From DYGX01 sp035325905 (GTDB lineage: Bacteria > Chloroflexota > Anaerolineae > Aggregatilineales > Aggregatilineaceae): 59,142 nt of DNA. The notes beneath the pieces were generated by a model. It had not been told where the DNA came from, did no database searches, and saw only the letters and a program-made list of their open reading frames with translations. This document shows, piece after piece, positions 53,608-59,142 of the stretch (the stretch's first letter is position 1; every line of letters starts with the position of its first letter). Location of the stretch: the NCBI GenBank assembly GCA_035325905.1, contig DAOKYY010000015.1:1-59142 (forward strand). Direction: 5' to 3'. The position numbers were made by a program, and so were the translations under genes.

Positions 53608-54642
53608 ATGGACATTCAGCGCGCGATTGAGATCATCAGCCGCTTCGGGCACTTGCAAACCGACGAGGCGGAAGCCGTGATGCACCAGATTATGAGCGGG
53701 CAGGCGACCGAGGCGCAGATCGGCGCCTACCTGATGGGCCTGCGCATGAAAGGCGAGACGCACGAAGAGATCATCGGCAGCGCGCGCGCCATGCGCGCCA
53801 ACGCGGTGCGCGTCCCGACCCGCGCCAACGGCGACCTGCTCGACACCTGCGGGACGGGCGGCGACAAATCCGGCACGTTCAACATCAGCACGACCGTCGC
53901 CTTCGTCGCGGCGGCGGCGGGCGTGCGGATCGCCAAGCACGGCAACCGCGCCGCGACCAGCAAATGCGGCAGCGCCGACGTGCTGGCCGAGCTGGGCGTC
54001 CACATGGACCTGACGCCGGAGCAGGTCGGGCAGTGCATCGACGCGATCGGGATCGGCTTCCTGTTCGCGCCGAAGCTGCACCCCGCCATGCAGCACGCCA
54101 TCGGGCCGCGCCGGCAGGTCGGCGTGCGCACGATCTTTAACATTCTCGGCCCGCTGACCAACCCGGCCGGGGCGCAGCGCCAGCTCATGGGCGTTTTCGC
54201 GCCGGACCTGACCGACTTCCTGGCGCACGTGCTCGGCGCGCTCGGCGCACGCAAAGCAATCGTGGTCAGTGGCTACGGCGGCGTGGACGAGCTGACCACC
54301 ACCGGCCCCAACCGCGTCACGATCTACGAGAGCGGCGCGGTCCGATCCATCGCGCTGGACCCGTTCGACTACGGTCTGAAGCCTGCGCACATCTCCGAGC
54401 TGCTGGGCGGCGATCCACCGGAGAACGCGCGCATTCTGCGCGGCGTGCTGAGCGGCGCGATCAACAGCGCCAAGCGTGATGTGGTGCTGCTCAACAGCGG
54501 GGCGGCGCTGGTCGCGGGCGGGCTGTGCGAGGACTTTGGCGACGGGATCGCGCTGGCCCGCGAGGTGATCGACAGCGGCGCGGCGCTGAATAAGCTCGAC
54601 GCGCTGATCGCGCTCAGCCAGGAGATGGCCGCAAATGCCTGA
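53608..54642 (+). CDS. trpD: Anthranilate phosphoribosyltransferase
   Basis: A 344-aa enzyme that joins anthranilate to phosphoribosyl pyrophosphate. The N-terminal helical part has MHQIMSGQATEAQIGAYLMG, followed by LLDTCGTGGDKSGTFNIST, the PRPP loop, KHGNRAATSKCGSADVLAEL, and FLFAPKLHPAM. The ATG at 53608 follows AGGGGG; GTG starts at 53587 and 53602 are possible. It overlaps trpC by eight bases. Confidence 0.96.
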   Translation: MDIQRAIEIISRFGHLQTDEAEAVMHQIMSGQATEAQIGAYLMGLRMKGETHEEIIGSARAMRANAVRVPTRANGDLLDTCGTGGDKSGTFNISTTVAFVAAAAGVRIAKHGNRAATSKCGSADVLAELGVHMDLTPEQVGQCIDAIGIGFLFAPKLHPAMQHAIGPRRQVGVRTIFNILGPLTNPAGAQRQLMGVFAPDLTDFLAHVLGALGARKAIVVSGYGGVDELTTTGPNRVTIYESGAVRSIALDPFDYGLKPAHISELLGGDPPENARILRGVLSGAINSAKRDVVLLNSGAALVAGGLCEDFGDGIALAREVIDSGAALNKLDALIALSQEMAANA

Positions 54643-55453
54643 GCCATATCTGCGCACCGGCACGATCCTCGACACGATCCTGGCGCACAAGGCGGAAGAA
54701 GTCAGCGCGCGCCGGGCGAGCGTGCCGCTTGAGCGGTTCGAGAACGCCGCGCGCCTGGTCAGCCCGGCCCGCGACTTCCGCGCCGCGCTGCACCGCCCGA
54801 CCGTCGCGCTGATCGCGGAGGTCAAGCACGCCTCGCCCTCGAAGGGCGTGCTGATCGACCCATTCGACCCGGTGGCGCTCGGCGCGGTCTACGCGCAGAA
54901 CGGCGCGGCGGCGATCTCGGTGCTGACCGACGAGCGGTTTTTTCAGGGGCACCTGGATCATCTGAGCGCCGTGCGCCGGGCCGTCGACGTGCCCGTGTTG
55001 CGCAAAGAGTTTGTGATCGACCCCTACCAGGTCTACGAGGGCCGCGCGGCGGGCGCGGACGCCCTGCTGTTGATCGTCGCGGCGCTCGACGATGCCCGGC
55101 TGGAAGACCTGCACGCGCTGATTGAGGCGCTGGGCATGGCGGCGCTGGTCGAGGTCCACAACGAGGCCGAGCTTGAGCGCGCGCTGCGCGTGGACCCGCG
55201 CCTGGTCGGCGTCAACAACCGGGACCTGGCGACATTCACGGTCGATCTCGCCACGACTGAGCGGCTGGCGCGGCTGATTCCGCCCGGCGTGACGCTGGTC
55301 GCGGAGAGCGGCCTGCACACGCCCGACGACGTGGCGCGGATGGGCGCGGCGGGCGCGGACGCGGTGCTGATCGGCGCGGCGCTGGTCACGGCGGCGCGGC
55401 GCGAGATGCTGGTGAAAGCGCTCAGCCGCCAGCCGAAGGGACGGTCCGCATGA
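54635..55453 (+). CDS. trpC: Indole-3-glycerol phosphate synthase
   Basis: A 272-aa TIM-barrel enzyme. IAEVKHASPSKGVL provides the first catalytic Lys, VLRKEFVIDPYQVYE the second, and VGVNNRDLATFTVD and VAESGLHTPDDVARM the phosphate-binding ends. The start overlaps the trpD stop by eight bases, and the stop overlaps trpF by four. It is a single-domain enzyme, not fused to TrpF as in enterobacteria. Confidence 0.97.
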   Translation: MPEPYLRTGTILDTILAHKAEEVSARRASVPLERFENAARLVSPARDFRAALHRPTVALIAEVKHASPSKGVLIDPFDPVALGAVYAQNGAAAISVLTDERFFQGHLDHLSAVRRAVDVPVLRKEFVIDPYQVYEGRAAGADALLLIVAALDDARLEDLHALIEALGMAALVEVHNEAELERALRVDPRLVGVNNRDLATFTVDLATTERLARLIPPGVTLVAESGLHTPDDVARMGAAGADAVLIGAALVTAARREMLVKALSRQPKGRSA

Positions 55454-56127
55454 CGCGCGTCAAGGTCTGCGGCGTGACGACGCTTGGCGACGCGCTGGCC
55501 TGCGCCGGGGCTGGAGTCGATCTGATCGGCTTGAACTTCTACGCGGGCAGCCCGCGCTGCGTCACGGTCGAGGCGGCGCGGGCGATCGCGGACGGGCTGC
55601 GGGCCGCGCTGGGCGAGCGCCGTCCGCTGCTGGTCGGCGTGTTCGTCAACGCGGCGGCGGACGAGATCGCAGGGGTGATAGATAGCGTGGGCCTCGACGC
55701 GGCGCAGCTCAGCGGCGACGAGCCGCCCGCAACGCTGCGCGCGCTGGATGGGCGCGGGATCAAGGCGCTGCGCCCGCGCAATCCGGTTGAGGCCGCCGCG
55801 CTGACTGACTCCTTTGGCGCTTACGCCTGCGCTGACGAACGCCTGCCCGCGCTGGTGGTGGACGCCTATCACCCCGCGTTGTACGGCGGCACGGGCGTAA
55901 GCGCCAGCCTGGAAGTCGCGCGCGCGGTGCTGGAACGCGCCCCGCGCGTGATGCTGGCGGGCGGGTTGGCGCCGGGCAACGTCGGCGAGCGCGTGCGCGC
56001 GATCCGGCCCTGGGGGGTGGACGTGGCGAGCGGGGTGGAGAACGGCGCTCCGGGCGTCAAGGACCTGGCGCGGGTGCGGGCGTTTGTCGCGGCGGTGCGG
56101 GCGGCGGACGCCGGACAAGGCGAGTGA
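55450..56127 (+). CDS. trpF: Phosphoribosylanthranilate isomerase
   Basis: A 225-aa TIM-barrel isomerase. The N-terminal RVKVCGVTTLGDALACAGAG contains the catalytic Cys, LNFYAGSPRCVTVEAAR a phosphate contact, and VLAGGLAPGNVGERVRAI and GVDVASGVENGAPGVKD the C-terminal sites. The expected catalytic Asp is in VVDAYHPALYGGTG. Coupled to trpC by ATGA overlap and followed by a hairpin before trpB. Confidence 0.95.
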   Translation: MTRVKVCGVTTLGDALACAGAGVDLIGLNFYAGSPRCVTVEAARAIADGLRAALGERRPLLVGVFVNAAADEIAGVIDSVGLDAAQLSGDEPPATLRALDGRGIKALRPRNPVEAAALTDSFGAYACADERLPALVVDAYHPALYGGTGVSASLEVARAVLERAPRVMLAGGLAPGNVGERVRAIRPWGVDVASGVENGAPGVKDLARVRAFVAAVRAADAGQGE

Positions 56128-56132
56128 ATTTC

Positions 56133-56155
56133 GCGGCCCCTCACGTGCGGGCCGC
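56133..56155 (+). other. Intercistronic hairpin between trpF and trpB
   Basis: A 7-bp GC stem (56133-56139 with 56149-56155) with a nine-base loop lies six bases after trpF. No T-run follows. It may stabilise mRNA ends or slightly change trpB expression. Confidence 0.5.
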
Positions 56156-56175
56156 TCAAGAATGAGGAAAGCGAA

Positions 56176-57411
56176 ATGGAACAGCAGACAGCCAAGATCG
56201 ACGTGATGCGGGCGCAGTTGCCCGACGCGCGCGGCTACTTCGGCGAGTTCGGCGGGCGCTTTGTGCCGGAAACGCTGGTCCCGGCGCTCGACGCGCTGAC
56301 CGCCGCCTATTTCACGGCGCGGGACGATCCGGCGTTTCAGGCGGAGCTGGCGCATCTTCAGGCGACGTACACCGGCCGTCCGACGCCGGTCAGCTACGCG
56401 GCGCGGCTGAGCGATCATCTCGGCGGGGCGCGCGTCTATCTCAAGCGCGAGGACCTGGCGCACACCGGCGCGCACAAGATCAACAACGCGCTGGGGCAGG
56501 CGCTGCTGGCGCGACGGATGGGCAAGCGGCGCATCGTCGCGGAAACCGGCGCGGGCCAGCACGGCGTCGCCAGCGCGACCGTCTGCGCGCTGCTGGGGCT
56601 GGAATGTCACGTCTACATGGGCAGCGTCGATATGGCGCGCCAGCGGCCCAACGTCTTCCGCATGAAGCTGCTCGGCGCGGAGGTGATCCCGGTCGAAAGC
56701 GGCAGCCGCACGCTCAAGGATGCGATCAACGAGGCGATCCGCGACTGGGTGACGAACGTCGAGACGACGCATTACCTGCTCGGCTCCGCGCTCGGCCCGC
56801 ATCCTTACCCGTTGATGGTGCGCGATTTTCAGAGCGTGATCGGCGTCGAGGCGCGCGCCCAGATGCTCGACCTGACCGGGCGTCTGCCGGATGTCTGCGT
56901 GGCGTGCGTCGGCGGCGGCAGCAACGCCATCGGGCTGTTCCACGCTTTCCGCGATGACGAATCGGTCGATCTGATCGGCGTCGAAGCGGGCGGCTGCGGC
57001 ATCGCCAGCGGGCGGCACGCGGCGCGCTTCGCCGACCCGGAGATCGGGCGGCCCGGCGTGCTGCACGGCACCCGCTCGTTCGTCCTGCAAGACGCCGACG
57101 GGCAGATTCGGGAGACGCACAGTATCTCTGCCGGGCTGGATTACGCCTCGGTCGGGCCGGAGCACGCCTACCTGCGCCAGCTTGAGCGCGCGCATTACAC
57201 CCTGGCGACCGACGACGAGGCGCTGGCCGCCTTCGATCTGCTGTGCCACCTGGAAGGCATCATCCCGGCGCTGGAAAGCGCGCACGCCGTGGCCGAGGCG
57301 ATCCGGCTCGCGCCCGCGCTGCCCCGCGACGCGATCATCCTGGTCAACCTATCGGGGCGCGGCGACAAAGACCTCGACACGGTCATGAGCGCGCTGGAGC
57401 AGCAGCCATGA
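56176..57411 (+). CDS. trpB: Tryptophan synthase beta chain
   Basis: A 411-aa PLP enzyme that joins indole and serine. YFGEFGGRFVPETLVPALDA is the usual N-terminus, KREDLAHTGAHKINNALGQA has the PLP Lys in HKIN, AETGAGQHGVASATVCALLG the catalytic Glu, and CVGGGSNAIGLFHAF the phosphate loop. This is the TrpB1 type, which pairs with TrpA. The end overlaps the trpA start (ATGA). Confidence 0.97.
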   Translation: MEQQTAKIDVMRAQLPDARGYFGEFGGRFVPETLVPALDALTAAYFTARDDPAFQAELAHLQATYTGRPTPVSYAARLSDHLGGARVYLKREDLAHTGAHKINNALGQALLARRMGKRRIVAETGAGQHGVASATVCALLGLECHVYMGSVDMARQRPNVFRMKLLGAEVIPVESGSRTLKDAINEAIRDWVTNVETTHYLLGSALGPHPYPLMVRDFQSVIGVEARAQMLDLTGRLPDVCVACVGGGSNAIGLFHAFRDDESVDLIGVEAGGCGIASGRHAARFADPEIGRPGVLHGTRSFVLQDADGQIRETHSISAGLDYASVGPEHAYLRQLERAHYTLATDDEALAAFDLLCHLEGIIPALESAHAVAEAIRLAPALPRDAIILVNLSGRGDKDLDTVMSALEQQP

Positions 57412-58220
57412 ACGGCGCGTCGAAGCCGAGCGGGCTGGACGACATCGCGGCCATGTTCGCCCGTGCGCGGGCCGAGGGCCGCGCCGCGTTCCTGCCGTAC
57501 TACCCGGTCGGCTACCCCGATTACGACACCTCGCTGGACGCGATCGCGGCGCTGGCGGCGGCGGGCGCGGACGGCTTCGAGATCGGGCTGCCGTTCAGTG
57601 ATCCGCTGGCCGACGGACCGACGATCCAGGCCGCGACGCAGGTCGCGCTCGAAAACGGCGTGACGGTCGGGCGCGGGCTGGAGGCGCTGCGCGCGCTGCG
57701 GGCGCGCGGCGTGACGCAGCCGCTGCTGCTGATGGGCTACCTTAACCCGCTGCTCAGCTACGGGCTGGACCGTTTCGCGCAGGACGCACGGTCGGCGGGC
57801 GCGGCGGGCGTGATCGTGCCCGATCTGCCGCCCGAAGAAGCGGGCGCGCTGGCGCAGGCGTGCGCGCGCGAGGGGCTGGCGCTGATCTTCTTCCTCGCGC
57901 CGACCAGCAGCCCGGCGCGGATCGAGGTGGTAGCCGAGCGCGCGCAGGGCTTCATCTACCTGGTGTCAGTGACAGGCGTGACCGGCGCGCGCGACAGCCT
58001 GCCGCCGGAGCTTGGCGCGTTCATTGCGCGCGTCCGCGCCCGGACCTCGACGCCGCTGGTGCTCGGCTTCGGCATCAGCCGGGCGGAGCAGGCGCGCCAG
58101 CTGAACCACCTGGTCGATGGCTTCATCGTCGGGAGCGCGCTGGTCCGCGCCGCCGAGGCGGGAGTGGACGCGGTGCGCGAGCTGGGCGAAACGCTGCGCC
58201 GCGCGCTGGACGAGGCATAG
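57408..58220 (+). CDS. trpA: Tryptophan synthase alpha chain
   Basis: A 270-aa TIM-barrel lyase that splits indole-3-glycerol phosphate. The catalytic Glu is in GFEIGLPFSDPLADGPTIQA together with the Asp. LLLMGYLNPLLSYG, VIVPDLPPEEAG and YLVSVTGVTGARDSLP are further signatures. The start overlaps the trpB stop by four bases. It is the last gene of the trp operon. Confidence 0.97.
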   Translation: MNGASKPSGLDDIAAMFARARAEGRAAFLPYYPVGYPDYDTSLDAIAALAAAGADGFEIGLPFSDPLADGPTIQAATQVALENGVTVGRGLEALRALRARGVTQPLLLMGYLNPLLSYGLDRFAQDARSAGAAGVIVPDLPPEEAGALAQACAREGLALIFFLAPTSSPARIEVVAERAQGFIYLVSVTGVTGARDSLPPELGAFIARVRARTSTPLVLGFGISRAEQARQLNHLVDGFIVGSALVRAAEAGVDAVRELGETLRRALDEA

Positions 58221-58235
58221 ACGAGCGCAGGACTC

Positions 58236-58241
58236 TATAAT
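58236..58241 (+). promoter_or_regulatory. -10 element before the endonuclease III-like gene
   Basis: A perfect TATAAT lies 51 bases before the GTG start. No good -35 is seen at the right distance, and no strong terminator for the trp operon is visible before it. Confidence 0.4.
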
Positions 58242-58292
58242 CCGATCAGGGCCGGATGCCTTTAGACCCGGCACGCTGAAAGGACGCGCGCT

Positions 58293-58991
58293 GTGACGGA
58301 CGCCGACGCTCTGCGCGAGAAGACGGCCATCACGTATGAGCGGCTGGTCGCGCTGCACGGCCCGGTGCCGCTGGTGCCGCGCCGCGAGCCGATGCACGAG
58401 CTGATCTCGACCATGCTCTCGCACCGCACGACGCAGGCGAATGAGGCCCTGGCCTTCAAGCGGATGTGGGACCGTTTCGGCTCGTGGGAAGCGATCCGCG
58501 ACGCGCCGCTCGACGCGCTGATCGAGGCGATCGAGCCGTCGAACTTTCCCGAAACGAAAGCGCCGCGCATCCAGGCGGCGCTGCGGCAGATCATCGCCGA
58601 GCGGGGCGAAGCGTCGATCGATTTTCTGGCGGACCTTCCGGCGGACGAGGGGCTGGCGTGGCTGATGGCGCTGCCCGGCGTCGGCATCAAGACTGCCTCG
58701 CTGGTGCTGCTGTTCTGCTTCGCCAAGCCGGTGCTGCCGGTCGATACGCACGTGCATCGCGTCAGCCAGCGCGTCGGGCTGATCGGCCCGACCGTTGGGC
58801 CGGCCCCAGCCCACGCGGCGCTGCTGGCGCTGCTGCCCGCCGATCCCTATGTGCTGTTCAACTTTCACGTCGCGCTGCTGCGGCACGGCCAGCGGATTTG
58901 CATCTGGCGCGATCCGCGCTGCGCGCGCTGCCCGCTGACCGATATCTGCGACTGGTATCAGGAGCATCGAGCAGCGAAAAGCAGCGGTTAA
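58293..58991 (+). CDS. Endonuclease III-like DNA glycosylase
   Basis: A 232-aa base-excision repair enzyme of the HhH-GPD family. The helix-hairpin-helix LMALPGVGIKTASLVLLF has the catalytic Lys in GIKTA, and VLPVDTHVHRVSQRVG gives the catalytic Asp. The C-terminus has the iron-sulfur ligands Cys-x6-Cys-x2-Cys-x5-Cys in CIWRDPRCARCPLTDIC. These fit Nth, but the overall sequence is somewhat diverged (SHRTTQAN instead of SAQTTD), so an Nth-like paralogue is possible. The GTG start is the one in line with the family length. The 3' end holds AGCAGCGAAAAGCAGCGG. Confidence 0.9.
   Translation: MTDADALREKTAITYERLVALHGPVPLVPRREPMHELISTMLSHRTTQANEALAFKRMWDRFGSWEAIRDAPLDALIEAIEPSNFPETKAPRIQAALRQIIAERGEASIDFLADLPADEGLAWLMALPGVGIKTASLVLLFCFAKPVLPVDTHVHRVSQRVGLIGPTVGPAPAHAALLALLPADPYVLFNFHVALLRHGQRICIWRDPRCARCPLTDICDWYQEHRAAKSSG
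58970..58990 (+). repeat. AAAGCAGC-type units at the 3' end of the glycosylase gene
   Basis: AGCAGCGAAAAGCAGCGG occurs inside the last codons (residues AAKSSG). The same units flank the assembly gap and lie inside the terminal element at 59039-59141. Confidence 0.5.
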
Positions 58992-59038
58992 GTGACCTAT
59001 CGAAATGATCTGGCAAACGCAGCCGTTCGCAAGGCTGA

Positions 59039-59141
59039 CCTCACCCCCGGCCCCTCTCCATGTTGGAGAGGGGAGAAAAGCAGCGGCGGAACGCGTTTGA
59101 AGTCCCCTCTCCGCGCCGGAGAGGGGATTGAGGGGTGAGGT
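59039..59141. repeat. MITE-like inverted-repeat element
   Basis: The element is bounded by 10-bp perfect terminal inverted repeats, ACCTCACCCC (59039-59048) and its complement (59132-59141). Inside are two nearly identical hairpins: CCCCTCTCC with GGAGAGGGG at 59052-59074 and at 59104-59126. Between them lies GAAAAGCAGCGGCGG. It codes for nothing. Such compact elements are typically dispersed in many copies, but copy number cannot be judged from this window. Confidence 0.7.
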
Positions 59142-59142
59142 T

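Noticed and set aside
55033..57285. A 750-codon open frame antisense to trpC, trpF and trpB
   Set aside because: Long antisense frames are common in high-GC codon-biased genes. The sequence is rich in Arg, Ala, Gln and His with no family signature, while the plus strand codes for clear trp enzymes.

Overview
This is a high-GC bacterial contig with densely packed operons, short overlaps between genes and one 100-N scaffold gap (14208-14307). Gene content suggests a heterotrophic Chloroflexota bacterium, probably Anaerolineae-like: YesL-type membrane protein, UroD-family paralogues beside glycosidases, ABC permeases with unusual expansions, and a T-box leader. This lineage call is an inference from gene style; no rRNA gene is present to confirm it.

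Left part (1-14.2 kb): an MFS transporter and an alkaline-phosphatase-superfamily phosphodiesterase read leftwards. A UgpB/A/E-like importer reads rightwards (2.7-6.2 kb), followed by a full branched-chain amino acid type (Liv) ABC importer, substrate-binding protein plus LivH, LivM, LivG and LivF, and a small lipoprotein gene. Strong GC hairpins lie between substrate-binding protein and first permease gene in all three ABC loci of the window.

Middle part (14.3-40.9 kb): a glycan utilisation region. It holds two UroD-family proteins around a GH38 alpha-mannosidase; a leftward block of YesL-like protein, LacI regulator, GH127 and GH31; and a long rightward operon with a sugar-binding protein, two permeases (one with a ~350-residue insertion), a spermidine-synthase-like membrane protein, a putative TIM-barrel glycosidase, a beta-helix protein, GH2 and GH65. 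The glycosidases lack signal peptides, so imported oligosaccharides are probably broken down in the cytoplasm. No sugar-importer ATPase is encoded here. A TACGTA-centred palindrome recurs at three control regions and is the likely operator of the LacI protein.

Right part (40.9-58.2 kb): an essentially complete aromatic amino acid supercluster. Ten genes read leftwards (aroH-aroF-tyrA-aroA-aroE-aroC-aroK-aroB-aroQ-pheA) and seven read rightwards (trpE-G-D-C-F-B-A), separated by a KTSC-domain gene and a DsbA-family gene. They cover every step from PEP and erythrose-4-phosphate to Trp, phenylpyruvate and 4-hydroxyphenylpyruvate; only the aminotransferase is missing. The two operons appear to use different RNA switches: trp has a T-box leader with a TGG specifier, and aro has a classical ribosome-mediated attenuator whose 44-codon leader peptide contains the run WVWFGFYFYF, a terminator and a 15-bp competing antiterminator. 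The aro attenuator is the most striking finding of the window.

The window ends with an endonuclease III-like gene and a small MITE-like inverted-repeat element. Degenerate AAAGCAGC-type arrays sit at the 3' ends of several genes and flank the scaffold gap.
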